Positions 1 to 9,164 of a stretch of DNA of 64,000 nucleotides are shown piece by piece. The position numbers and the translations under genes are program-made. Below the pieces are notes generated by a model. That model had not been told where the DNA came from. It worked only from the letters and a program-made list of their open reading frames with translations, and did not search any database. The number at the start of each line of letters is the position of its first letter. The stretch's first letter is position 1. Source of the DNA: Capnocytophaga sp041819925 (GTDB taxonomy: Bacteria; Bacteroidota; Bacteroidia; Flavobacteriales; Flavobacteriaceae); NCBI GenBank assembly GCA_041819925.1, contig JBGYFE010000149.1, positions 6,282-70,281 on the forward strand. The letters are read 5' to 3'.

Positions 1-60
1 TATTTTTCCAAACCATATCATTGTTGACCCGATACCTTTAAAATTTAATAACGCTTTCAT
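1..60 (-). CDS. Start of a T6SS-operon gene, cut by window edge
   Basis: An ATG on the minus strand (58-60) opens a frame that stays open to the left edge and encodes MKALLNFKGIGSTMIWFGK. It begins 22 bp after the stop of the PKD protein on the same strand, so it is the next gene of that operon. Too little is visible to name it; another T6SS component is an inference from position only. Confidence 0.55.
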   Translation of the reverse strand, partial: MKALLNFKGIGSTMIWFGKI

Positions 61-82
61 TTTGAAATGTTACACTTAAAAG

Positions 83-991
83 TTAGGGGCTTTCTTGTAC
101 TATATTCACTTTGACAATACAATTTACTTGCTCGTCAAAAGTTACTTTAACATCATTGATAATGGCATTTTTATCAAAACGCAAACCTGCACAATAGTAG
201 TAGAATGTATTTATTTTATGGGTATTTACTTTTATGGGGGTATTTTCATTCTTACATAGATATGTATTTATCAAATGATTATAATGCTTGTTAAAGTCAG
301 CCCCGTTGGCTATTTGTTGCAAATGATATTTGAAATCATCATCTATTTTTTTATAAATATTATCTATGGAAGTGGAATCTTTTAAAACTTTAAAGGAAGG
401 TAAAATATGGATAGTGTGGGTTATAGGATATTCCGTTTGGTCGGTGTAGAGAGTAACTTGATAAGTACCTGGATTTTGATACGCATAGATAGTCATTGGC
501 TCTTTGGAATCGACCATACCTGACTCACCAAATTTCCAACTATAAAATTTTGAAGTTTTTGAATGGGCTCTAAACACTACATTTTCAAACTGCATCGCTT
601 GTTTAGGAGCATCGATGGTGGTGATAGAATCGGCAATTTTTCTGCGAACAATATCTTTAACTTCAATAGGAAAAGTTTTCGTATATTTTCCATTGAGTTT
701 TAATGACACCTGATAATACCCTGGCTTTCTGTATAGGTAATATCCTTTGTCATTAATGGATATATTGCCATCTCCAAAACGCCATTCTCTCAGTGCAGAA
801 AAAGAAGTTTTATCGTGATAATGAAGCGTATCTCCTACAAACAAAACAGAAGGATATACATAGGCTTGGATATCTGCCACTGTGTGAAAAAAGCGTTTTT
901 GAAGCCACAACCCTACCAACAAGACAATCAGTACAACTCCTATAAAAATTCCTATGATTTTACCTTTATTATTTTCAGTATAATTTCTCAT
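83..991 (-). CDS. PKD-domain membrane protein, TssP-like T6SS component
   Basis: 302 aa. A single transmembrane segment lies at about residues 12-30, followed by an extracytoplasmic part with two PKD-like repeats. The first has WRFGDG at 70-75 and the second WKFGESG near 152; each is followed by a G(Y/T)YQV strand typical of PKD folds. Bacteroidota type VI secretion loci (T6SSiii) carry a conserved PKD protein next to small TssO-type membrane proteins, which matches the two upstream genes. The spacing to the upstream gene is 12 bp, so they are co-transcribed. The TssP name rests on domain plus context and not on a family match I could run; a generic PKD surface protein is the alternative. Confidence 0.6.
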   Translation of the reverse strand: MRNYTENNKGKIIGIFIGVVLIVLLVGLWLQKRFFHTVADIQAYVYPSVLFVGDTLHYHDKTSFSALREWRFGDGNISINDKGYYLYRKPGYYQVSLKLNGKYTKTFPIEVKDIVRRKIADSITTIDAPKQAMQFENVVFRAHSKTSKFYSWKFGESGMVDSKEPMTIYAYQNPGTYQVTLYTDQTEYPITHTIHILPSFKVLKDSTSIDNIYKKIDDDFKYHLQQIANGADFNKHYNHLINTYLCKNENTPIKVNTHKINTFYYYCAGLRFDKNAIINDVKVTFDEQVNCIVKVNIVQESP

Positions 992-1003
992 TGTATGTAA
1001 AAT

Positions 1004-1528
1004 TTACTTAGACCTTGCAAGCATTGCGTTTTTTTTCTGTGTTAGCTCTTGTTCTTTATCCTTAAACCCTATGGAGCATTCTTGAAACTGTTGCTCAAAA
1101 AGGCGTATATTTTCGGTTCTTTTAGCGGCTATTTTCTTGTCTTCAAAGTACATTTTATAAAAATTAGCTATCTGTAAATACGCTTCTTTACGCATATCAT
1201 ATACTTCGGTACCTTGAAAAGAATTGGCAATATCATTGATACTATTTTTGATGTCATTTTCAATGAAAGGTTGCGATTTTTCAACTTTTAAGATGCTAAT
1301 TTTAGTAAAAGTATTTTCCAATAAAGGAGCTACTATTTTTTGTTGTTCTATAAATTTGTTTTTTTGAGAAAGTAGCTGTATATCTAATACATCTGTACCT
1401 GAAAAAGGCGAATCAAATTTTCTAAAAAATATCATTCCTAATACCATTAGCACTATAAATAGCATACATAAAAGATAAAAGAAATGGTATCTTTTTTCTC
1501 TTTTTGATAAGGATACGATTGCTTCCAT
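1004..1528 (-). CDS. Small inner-membrane protein, TssO/TssQ-like
   Basis: 174 aa when started at the ATG at 1528. The longer frame opens with a GTG inside the upstream gene (1570) and is less likely. A short basic cytoplasmic head with SKREKRYHF precedes one transmembrane helix (about residues 19-38). A largely helical periplasmic part of about 135 residues with charged heptad-like stretches follows. The topology and the SKREKR-before-helix pattern resemble the TssO transmembrane proteins of Bacteroidota T6SSiii. It has the same architecture and length as its upstream neighbour, suggesting a TssO/TssQ pair or a duplication. Confidence 0.55.
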   Translation of the reverse strand: MEAIVSLSKREKRYHFFYLLCMLFIVLMVLGMIFFRKFDSPFSGTDVLDIQLLSQKNKFIEQQKIVAPLLENTFTKISILKVEKSQPFIENDIKNSINDIANSFQGTEVYDMRKEAYLQIANFYKMYFEDKKIAAKRTENIRLFEQQFQECSIGFKDKEQELTQKKNAMLARSK

Positions 1529-1550
1529 ATTTTTTAATTTAATTGAATGA

Positions 1551-2075
1551 TTATCTTGATTGAAACCCACGAGAAGGGTCTTTGGAGAGTTCTTGTTCTA
1601 TTTTAGTGATTTTTTCAATACATTCGTTAAGGTCTCTTAAAATGTGTTGTTCTTTGGCTGTAATGGATACAATTTCATTTTTTAAAGCCAAAAGACTATC
1701 CACTTTATCAATAAGTTGCCAATAATGTTTAAACTCGGTAACACTGTCTTTCCCTATAATCTTGCGGAAATCTTGTAGATTTTTAGAAATATAATCGCCT
1801 AAAAATACACTATTGCGTACTTTATTGGTATTCAATAAAGACATATGATGGTAAATGGTATCAAGTTTTGCATAAAGTATTTGTTGCTTGTTAAGCGTTT
1901 CTTTATAGGCAATAACATCTTTTTCAATACTTTTTCGTTGATGATTGTAACTGCTTAAAAATAAGTAAACTACACTAAAAGATAAACCCGCTAAAACCAA
2001 AAAATATCCAATGAATTTTTGAATTTCACGCTTTATCTCTTTTGCATTTTGTTTTTGGTGCTTGTAACTTGCCAT
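1551..2075 (-). CDS. Small inner-membrane protein, TssO-like, first gene of operon
   Basis: 174 aa. A lysine-rich N-terminus (about residues 1-20) leads into one transmembrane segment (about 22-42) and a helical periplasmic region with many charged residues. It is the first gene of a minus-strand operon running into a second similar protein, the PKD protein and a gene at the window edge. TssO of the Bacteroidota type VI secretion system has this size and topology, and such loci often sit on conjugative elements like the one here. The identification is by architecture and context. Confidence 0.55.
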   Translation of the reverse strand: MASYKHQKQNAKEIKREIQKFIGYFLVLAGLSFSVVYLFLSSYNHQRKSIEKDVIAYKETLNKQQILYAKLDTIYHHMSLLNTNKVRNSVFLGDYISKNLQDFRKIIGKDSVTEFKHYWQLIDKVDSLLALKNEIVSITAKEQHILRDLNECIEKITKIEQELSKDPSRGFQSR

Positions 2076-2142
2076 AAGGTAATTTTTTGTTATTAAATGT
2101 ATCTAAAATTTTATAACATCCTAAAAATCAATGATTTTTGCA

Positions 2143-2150
2143 CAAAGATA
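2143..2150 (-). promoter_or_regulatory. -7 element for the T6SS-like operon
   Basis: Reads TATCTTTG on the minus strand, a match to the Bacteroidota -7 consensus TAnnTTTG, 68 bp before the first TssO-like ATG. It faces away from the response-regulator promoter about 170 bp further on. Confidence 0.5.
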
Positions 2151-2317
2151 CAATAAAAAAATGAACTTTTGTAGTATCTAAGCCAATTTTTAATTTCATA
2201 ATCATTATTTTATTGATTTTCAAATGATTAAAAAGTAACCTATAACAAAACTTACATAAAGTGGTTGTCGGAACTGATAATAAATTTATAAAAATTAGAC
2301 TATTTTATTTTTTTTAG

Positions 2318-2325
2318 TATCTTTG
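2318..2325 (+). promoter_or_regulatory. -7 element for the response regulator
   Basis: TATCTTTG on the plus strand, 26 bp before the ATG at 2351. It matches the TAnnTTTG consensus. The intergenic region 2076-2350 is thus a divergent promoter pair. Confidence 0.55.
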
Positions 2326-2350
2326 CAGTTAAGTATTTATCCCCAATACA

Positions 2351-3016
2351 ATGTACATCCATTCAAAACATACAAACATATCCATCGCCGATGCAGATTC
2401 TTACTTTAAAGAAATTATAATCAAAAGCCTTGAATCTCCATTTTTAAGTATTGTAAAAAATTGCAATAATGGCTATGAACTTATAAATCAATTACATAAA
2501 AGAGTAGAAAATATCTTTATAATTGACCTTTTTATGCCCATAATGAGTGGAATTGAAGCCATAAAATACATCCGAAAATTAGGCAATCAAACTCCAATAA
2601 TTACCTATTCATCTATATTTCAGGAAGATATATCAGATTTGTTGCACAACTATCCCAATATCTTTTATTGTGAAAAAAAGGTAGCCGTTGTTTTAGATAT
2701 TTTCAAAAATTATATTTTACATCCAACAAAAAAATACGAAGATTATTTTCAACACTGGAAAAAACAGCCCCTACAAGTGATGGAATACATTCAAAAACAA
2801 AAAAATGAAAACTACACTCCAACAATTGTTGAACTACAAATAATGAAATTATCATATCAAGGATTGAGTAATAAAGAAATAGCACAAGAATTACATCTAA
2901 GCCTTAGAACCATTGATACTTATATTGCACGGCTTCTAAAAAAATTAAATTTAAGAAATAAAATAGACCTTGTCCGTTTTTGTGTTGAACAAGGTTTTTA
3001 TAATTATAATTACTAA
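2351..3016 (+). CDS. LuxR/NarL-family response regulator
   Basis: 221 aa. The receiver domain (about 1-120) has the phospho-acceptor Asp in FIIDLFMP, a Thr/Ser switch in ITYSS and a Lys in CEKK. Its first acidic pair is changed (IADAD where most have a DD pair). The LuxR-type helix-turn-helix is at the C-terminus (about 150-215, with LSNKEIAQELHLSLRTIDTYI). It is transcribed divergently from the T6SS-like operon and has no histidine kinase beside it. Control of the T6SS genes or of the mobile element is inference from position. Its partner kinase, if any, lies outside the window. Confidence 0.85.
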   Translation: MYIHSKHTNISIADADSYFKEIIIKSLESPFLSIVKNCNNGYELINQLHKRVENIFIIDLFMPIMSGIEAIKYIRKLGNQTPIITYSSIFQEDISDLLHNYPNIFYCEKKVAVVLDIFKNYILHPTKKYEDYFQHWKKQPLQVMEYIQKQKNENYTPTIVELQIMKLSYQGLSNKEIAQELHLSLRTIDTYIARLLKKLNLRNKIDLVRFCVEQGFYNYNY

Positions 3017-3093
3017 ATTATTGTCTCCGAAAATTTTTTAAAAAGACTTTTTAAATAATTTCTAAACAAAATACAAAAAATAAATTATATAGA

Positions 3094-6000
3094 TTACATC
3101 TTAATTTTTTTTGTTTCTATTGACTTCTTATTTTGATAAATAGGTTGTTGTAGAAAATTTTTAAACGGCACCTTTTGTACGCTCTCTTTTTGTACAGGTG
3201 ATTTACTTTCTGTTTCTTTCAAATCATTTTTTATATCTTCTTGTTTTTCAGTAATTTCTTCCTGTGTTATGGGGCTAATGGAAAGCTGTATTTTTCTGTC
3301 CAGCGAAGCGAGTTCCGATTTTAGCGAAGCAAGTTCATTTTCTTTGTGCCATTCTTTGGACACCACTTCTTTCAGCACGGGCAAATCTTTTTCAATGAAG
3401 GCGATTTCCTTTTGTTGCTTTTCTATCATTGTGGGAATTTTTTCAAGGGCATTTAGAAAATTCGTTACAGCTAAATACGGGTCGTTGGCAAGTCGTCCGT
3501 TGTTGTGAGTGTATTTAATTTCGCTTTCGCCTTGCACAAAAAACCGATTTTCCCGCAAATCCAAGCCTTCTTTTTGAGAAAATTCTGTTTTCACCAAAAT
3601 CTGAAAACCATACAAACTGCCAATCTCTTGATAATCCCCTGCGGTACGAGCATTTTTGGCGTAATCGTGCAATTTTTTGGCAAGTTGTTTGACATCGGTT
3701 TTTTCAGGAAGTTCGTGTAGTTTTAGGCTATTCACCACACTGCCATCGGGATTTCGTTGTGCTTTTGCTGAAAAATTTTGCCAATCGGTTTGAAGGCGAA
3801 ATACCTGTTGTTTTAAAGCATTTAGGTCGCTGGTTAGGTTTTCCAAACGGATTTTGGAAGTAGCTTTGGATTTTGAAAACGCCTGTTTTTCACTTTCCAA
3901 AGTGGCGATTCGTTTTTCTAATTTGGCTTTTTCCAAAAGGTCGGTATTTCCCGAAAGAATGGCTACATACTCGGAAAAACTCATTCCCGATTGTTCGTCC
4001 ATAGCCCCCTCATCAATGGTGCGTTTGGTAAGTTGATTGTTTTTAAGTTGTTCGATAAACAACTGCTTGTTATACAGAAGATTAAATTTATACGCATCTA
4101 AGGATTTTTCTACGGCATAAATAATCACATCGACTTTGTTATCGGCAAAATACTTGGCGATTTCATTGCCTTTTCTGATGGCTCTTCCATCGCGTTGTTG
4201 CAGATCGCTGGGTCGCCACGGCGTATCCAGATGATGCACAGCAACAGCCCGTTTTTGAGCATTTACGCCCGTGCCAAGCATATCGGTAGAGCCGAATAAC
4301 ACCCGTATTTTTCCTTCGGTCATATCGGCAATGAATTGTTTTCGCATTTTGTCGTTTTTTGCCTCTTGGATAAAGCGGATTTCGTGTGGCGGAATGCCAT
4401 AGTCTTCCACAAGTTTGCGTTTGATTTCCGAATAAGGATTCCATTCATTGGGCTTATAAGTTCCCAAATCGGAAAACACAAACTGCGTTCCCTTTTGGGC
4501 GTTGAATTTTTGATAGTATTCATTGATTTTCATTGCACAATGCGAAGCCTTGTTATCAGGATGGTCTTCGTATTTATCCGAAATCATTCGCATATCGAGC
4601 GACATTTTTCGAGCATAATCCGTAGCGATAAGCATTTTAGCCTTTTCTTCGGAATCCGAAAGTGGAGCTCTCCCCAAAAGGGTGGCATTTCCTGTTTTGG
4701 CAAACTCCATTAGTTTTCCGATAAAGACTTCCTGCTCGGGAGTCGGTGGGATATGGTGCAAAATTTCGTTTTTTTTGGGTCGGTCAATTCCAATATCCTT
4801 TGCGGTGCGATAATCGGTAATTTCGCTATAAAATTGAGCCAATTCAGGTACTTTGATAAAATACCGAAAGCGTTCTTTTTGCACGATGTTATTGGCAACC
4901 GAAAATTCATAATCGGTCGTTTTTCGGGCATAAATAGCTGCCCACGCATCAAAACAATGGATTTGTTGTTTTTCCAGTGCCTGTGGTCGCAAGTATTTAA
5001 AAAGCAAATACAATTCGGTTAGTGAGTTGGAAATGGTCGTTCCCGAAAGAAAAGTCGCTCCCATATCTTTGCCCGTTCGCTCTTGAATGGTTCGCAAGGC
5101 AAAGAGCAGGTTCATCGCTTTTTGGCTTCCTTGCGTATTACCCAATCCTGCCACGCGGTCGTGGCGGGTGTTAAATAGCAGGTTTTTAAACTTATGGCTT
5201 TCATCAACGAGTAGGTGGTCAATGCCCATCATCTTAAAATCTACGGTGTTATCGGTTCGGGTGTTAATATCGTGCCGAAGAGTGGCAAGTTTAACCTCCA
5301 AGTTTTCCTTGCGTTTGTACATTCCTTTAATCATTGCACGAGAAATGTCTTTGCCCTCGTTTTCCAATATCCAAAGATTTTCCTCTACATCGTCCAATTC
5401 CTGTTGAAGGATTTGTTCTTGAATTTCAGGAGATTGCGGAATCATCTTAAATTGGTCGTGAGTGAGAATCACACAATCCCAATCGTTGTTTTTAATATCT
5501 CCAAAAATGCGTTGGCGTTTGCTGGGGGTAAAATCTTCCTTGCCTGGGTATAAGATTTTGGCAAAGGGATAGGCACGGCGGTAGGTTTCAGCAATTTCGT
5601 GTACATTGGCTTTGAGCCCAATAATCATCGGTTTGTGAGCGAGTCCCAAACGCTTCATTTCTTGGGCGGCACAGCACATAATCAGCGTTTTTCCTGCTCC
5701 GACCTCGTGGTCGCAAATCGCTCCGCCGTTCATTTTTATCATCCATATCGCATCTTTTTGACTCGGATACAAATCCTCAATGCCCAAAGCCTGTTTGTCC
5801 AAACCTGGGAAATCTTGAAATCTTCCATCGTAAGTAGGTCGGACAAAACAATTGAACATATCGTTGTATTTTTTGGCAAGTTCCTCTTTAAAGGCTTGGG
5901 ATTGCTGGTTAAGCCATTGTGGAAAGGCATTGCGAATTTCATCTATCTTGGCATTGGCCATTTGTATGGCTTCCATATCCCGCATTTTGATTTCCCTGTC

Positions 6001-8670
6001 ATCAATAGTTACTGTTTTGGTAATATCGGGACAGGTATTGAGCAGTCCATACTTAAACAAGGAAATGCCGTCATAGGTTCGGCTTTGGGATTTGAAGGCG
6101 TATTTTTCCCAAATCTGCATATTTTTTTGCGTACATTCCACCGAAAAATCATCGGTTTGCGACAAATAATTCACTTGGACATCGGTATCAAACAAATCCG
6201 AAGCAAAACGGCTGTAAATCTGCGGAGAAATCCACCTTTCCCCCAGATTAAAATCCAATTCTTCAAAAGCAATCGGCGTAGGAACCACTTTTTGTAAGGA
6301 TTCCAGCGAATGAATGACTTCGGGATTATTTGTAAGTTGAGCATTTTCGCTTAAAAAATGATGTAAAATATTGATTTTTTCAATTACATTGCCCGAAAGC
6401 CATTTTTGCCCAATTTCATAGGAATTTTCAATGGGATTGAAAAAAAGTTCTTCTTTTAAAACTTCTTTAAGCTCGTGGGTGGATTGTCCTGTGGCTTTTT
6501 CCAAAAAAGAAAAATCTACTTTTCCAAGTTCGCTCAAACAAGCCGAAAGAGCTTCTTCGGGAGAGCAATTTTCAATGCTTTTCTGTGAAAATACAACGGG
6601 TTTTATAAAAATATCTGCCTTGTGATATACCCCATTTTGAGAGTGTTCCAAATAAGGAATTTCTGCTCCCGAAGCATCGGTTTTAATCAGCTTGATATTG
6701 GAAGCCGTGTTCAGATGTCCGTATTTTTTTACAAAAGCATCGTAAAGCGTATTGAGATTTTGTCGCAATTCAGGTTGTGGTTCATAAGTGGTGGCTTCTT
6801 TGTGGTATAATTGCAAATACGCATCGCGAAGAGCGATGTATTCTCTTGTTTTTTGCCTTTCATACGAAGCCAACGGCAAAGGAACAAAAATCGCTTTTTG
6901 TTGCTTTGGTGCCACTTCTTTTAAGTAACCGATGGTTTGTTTTTGCTCCACCAAAGTATCTTCTTTAAAATGCGATAAAAACACCCCTTCAAAAGGCTGG
7001 GGATTTTCTATCAAAGTTTCAAGAATCGGCGGTTTTTTCTCATTTGCTTTTTGTGTTGAAGTTTCATACGAAAACGAAAATAAATCTATTTTTTGCGTTG
7101 TTTTATTTTTAGATGAAGACTTTTTGGTCGCGGATTTTTTGGTTGTTTTTTTAGTTGTAGATGCCGATGTTTCAGCTGCATTAATTTTGGACGGAAAAAG
7201 GCGGTAAGCAGTATTACCCGCTGCATTTTCATTGGGTAAAAAATCAAATAAACTCAGTTGTATATTTTGTTGTTTTATAGAATTAACATTTGATTTTTGA
7301 GCAGTTGAAAAAGGTTCAAAATCAGGAGCATTCATTTTGGATTCATACACCACAGGCTGAGTATCAGCCACTTGCAATGTATTTAATTTGCTTTCTATTT
7401 CTATGTAAGCAGGATTTTCTTGGATTTTTTCTTTTTCTTCTTTTTGCTGATTTTCTGTTTTTTCTAATTTTTCTGTTTCCCTTACATTTTCTATTTCTCC
7501 TAAACTTTCTAATCTCCTTTGTTCCTGTTTTTGATAATGCTTTTGAAAATCCCCCAGCAATCGCTGTTTCATTTCCGTAGCAATACCTTCTACACCTTGC
7601 TCGTGGGTGTAAATCATCGCAGGTTGTCCGTAGAGATTCGTGCCTAATTTTTCGTGGGTGTAGATAATTCTATTTTTGTCTAAAAATAGCTGATTTTGAA
7701 TGATTTGATGTGGATTATTTTCAGCAGAACTCACCAAAAATTGCTGTTCTATTTGGGAAAGTTCGCCCCGCTGACTATCTTTTTGCAGGACAATCAAATC
7801 GCTTCCTGCCTCTGTTCCTGCATGATCGCTGAAAAGATTATTGGGCAACCGCAAAGCCGATACCAATCGGGCGTTGGAGAGCATTTCTCGGCGAATGATT
7901 TCATTTTGTGGGCTGTCCAAAATTCCCTGCGAGGTGATAAATGCCAACATTCCGCCCTCTTTTAACATATCCAATCCCTTTAAAAAGAAATAGGTATGTA
8001 CACGGCGTACCGCTTGTACTTTGGCAGGATTTTCACTGCGGGAATACGACAAATCAAACACCGCTGTATCCGAAAAAGGAATGTTACTACTGACCACATC
8101 AAAGCCACTTTTAGCGTGTTTTTCAATCTGCTCAAATCCCTCAATATGAATACTTTCGTTAGAGTATAAATGCGAGAGAATTTTCCCTGTTAAAATATCT
8201 TTTTCAAAAGCTGTTACCGAAAGTTGAGGATGTTGATGTTGAAAAGAAGCCATAAAATTACCCACCCCTGCCGAAGGGTCTAACATCTTTTGTGGCTGTA
8301 TGTTATTTTCCAAAAATACTTGGGCAAGGGCATCGGTAATTTTCTCGGGGGTGTAAAACGCCGTTAGCACCGAATTTTTAAGACTTTGTTCGTATTGTCG
8401 GAATTGTCTTTCATCGGCACTATTTTTACGGATAAGTTGCCACAGGGTTTGGGTGTATTCAAAATAAGGCAAGTCGGTTTTTGACCAATATTTTTTGTCT
8501 TCTTCATTTTTTGCAGGATTTAAAACGAATTTAAGTCCGCCAAATCCTGCATATTGTTGCAATATTTCCCGCTCCTGTGGGGTGGCACTTCGCTTTTCTT
8601 TATCTAAGGCAAAAGCCACCTCCAAGGCTCGGATATTTCGCCCCAAATGGAGTTTTTTAAGAAATGCCAT
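3094..8670 (-). CDS. Giant N6-adenine methylase / SNF2-type helicase fusion of a conjugative element
   Basis: 1858 aa. The N-terminal N6 DNA-methylase domain has a SAM motif (DPSAGVGNF, residues 131-139) and a catalytic motif written NIPF (196-199), a permitted variant of NPPY/F. Residues about 370-540 form a low-complexity linker with a histone-H1-like Lys/Ser/Thr run near 502-527. The second half is a superfamily 2 helicase: Walker A in HEVGAGKT (about 990), a DESH box (about 1157) and motif VI QRDGRAIRKG (about 1495), followed by a coiled-coil tail. Such proteins are hallmarks of Bacteroidota conjugative elements and may modify or protect element DNA. It starts inside the DUF1896 gene (14-bp overlap), so translation is probably coupled. 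Confidence 0.85.
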   Translation of the reverse strand: MAFLKKLHLGRNIRALEVAFALDKEKRSATPQEREILQQYAGFGGLKFVLNPAKNEEDKKYWSKTDLPYFEYTQTLWQLIRKNSADERQFRQYEQSLKNSVLTAFYTPEKITDALAQVFLENNIQPQKMLDPSAGVGNFMASFQHQHPQLSVTAFEKDILTGKILSHLYSNESIHIEGFEQIEKHAKSGFDVVSSNIPFSDTAVFDLSYSRSENPAKVQAVRRVHTYFFLKGLDMLKEGGMLAFITSQGILDSPQNEIIRREMLSNARLVSALRLPNNLFSDHAGTEAGSDLIVLQKDSQRGELSQIEQQFLVSSAENNPHQIIQNQLFLDKNRIIYTHEKLGTNLYGQPAMIYTHEQGVEGIATEMKQRLLGDFQKHYQKQEQRRLESLGEIENVRETEKLEKTENQQKEEKEKIQENPAYIEIESKLNTLQVADTQPVVYESKMNAPDFEPFSTAQKSNVNSIKQQNIQLSLFDFLPNENAAGNTAYRLFPSKINAAETSASTTKKTTKKSATKKSSSKNKTTQKIDLFSFSYETSTQKANEKKPPILETLIENPQPFEGVFLSHFKEDTLVEQKQTIGYLKEVAPKQQKAIFVPLPLASYERQKTREYIALRDAYLQLYHKEATTYEPQPELRQNLNTLYDAFVKKYGHLNTASNIKLIKTDASGAEIPYLEHSQNGVYHKADIFIKPVVFSQKSIENCSPEEALSACLSELGKVDFSFLEKATGQSTHELKEVLKEELFFNPIENSYEIGQKWLSGNVIEKINILHHFLSENAQLTNNPEVIHSLESLQKVVPTPIAFEELDFNLGERWISPQIYSRFASDLFDTDVQVNYLSQTDDFSVECTQKNMQIWEKYAFKSQSRTYDGISLFKYGLLNTCPDITKTVTIDDREIKMRDMEAIQMANAKIDEIRNAFPQWLNQQSQAFKEELAKKYNDMFNCFVRPTYDGRFQDFPGLDKQALGIEDLYPSQKDAIWMIKMNGGAICDHEVGAGKTLIMCCAAQEMKRLGLAHKPMIIGLKANVHEIAETYRRAYPFAKILYPGKEDFTPSKRQRIFGDIKNNDWDCVILTHDQFKMIPQSPEIQEQILQQELDDVEENLWILENEGKDISRAMIKGMYKRKENLEVKLATLRHDINTRTDNTVDFKMMGIDHLLVDESHKFKNLLFNTRHDRVAGLGNTQGSQKAMNLLFALRTIQERTGKDMGATFLSGTTISNSLTELYLLFKYLRPQALEKQQIHCFDAWAAIYARKTTDYEFSVANNIVQKERFRYFIKVPELAQFYSEITDYRTAKDIGIDRPKKNEILHHIPPTPEQEVFIGKLMEFAKTGNATLLGRAPLSDSEEKAKMLIATDYARKMSLDMRMISDKYEDHPDNKASHCAMKINEYYQKFNAQKGTQFVFSDLGTYKPNEWNPYSEIKRKLVEDYGIPPHEIRFIQEAKNDKMRKQFIADMTEGKIRVLFGSTDMLGTGVNAQKRAVAVHHLDTPWRPSDLQQRDGRAIRKGNEIAKYFADNKVDVIIYAVEKSLDAYKFNLLYNKQLFIEQLKNNQLTKRTIDEGAMDEQSGMSFSEYVAILSGNTDLLEKAKLEKRIATLESEKQAFSKSKATSKIRLENLTSDLNALKQQVFRLQTDWQNFSAKAQRNPDGSVVNSLKLHELPEKTDVKQLAKKLHDYAKNARTAGDYQEIGSLYGFQILVKTEFSQKEGLDLRENRFFVQGESEIKYTHNNGRLANDPYLAVTNFLNALEKIPTMIEKQQKEIAFIEKDLPVLKEVVSKEWHKENELASLKSELASLDRKIQLSISPITQEEITEKQEDIKNDLKETESKSPVQKESVQKVPFKNFLQQPIYQNKKSIETKKIKM

Positions 8671-9100
8671 TTTCCTCTATCCAAATTTGAATAGCTCCCA
8701 CAAGTTCCGTGTAAAGGTTTTGATATTCGGGTGAATCCTCAAAATCTTCCGTAAGTTCATATTTTTGAAAAAACGGAGCGGTTTCTTCAAGCATTTTTAA
8801 AGCAAAAGGATATAATTCTTCTTCGGAAAGTTCATTTTGAAATTCATCGCATACGATTTCAAAAACCATTGAAAAAGGCGAAAAATGCAAACCCTCCATC
8901 AGCACTCCATTGGCGATTTCGTTACATTGCGGAACAGACAATCCTGACACAAAAGCCGTTTCATACGCCTGTGTAGCCAAATTGCTCCGCTCTTTAATAA
9001 AAGTCGTATTATGTATCAAGTTAGGAAAACTTGTTTTTAAAACTTCTCGAAGCCGTAACTCGTAGTACGACAAGGTTGATTGTTCATTTAAGGTATTCAT
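8657..9100 (-). CDS. DUF1896-family protein of a conjugative element
   Basis: 147 aa, acidic and helical, with the YELRLREVLKTSFPNL opening that I associate with the DUF1896 family, found almost only beside the methylase-helicase gene of Bacteroidota ICEs. No catalytic motif is visible and the function is unknown. It lies between the AbiEi-like gene (64 bp upstream, no promoter seen in the gap) and the methylase-helicase (14-bp overlap), so the three probably form one transcript. Confidence 0.7.
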   Translation of the reverse strand: MNTLNEQSTLSYYELRLREVLKTSFPNLIHNTTFIKERSNLATQAYETAFVSGLSVPQCNEIANGVLMEGLHFSPFSMVFEIVCDEFQNELSEEELYPFALKMLEETAPFFQKYELTEDFEDSPEYQNLYTELVGAIQIWIEENGIS

Positions 9101-9164
9101 TATTTTTATATTTTTATATTTTTTAACTTTTTGATTTTTAACTCTTTGAGTATCTTAAATTTTA

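Noticed and set aside
4163..6810. Many open frames on the plus strand and other minus frames inside the methylase-helicase gene
   Set aside because: They overlap a gene with clear catalytic motifs over its full length, have no recognisable domain, and look like reading-frame shadows.
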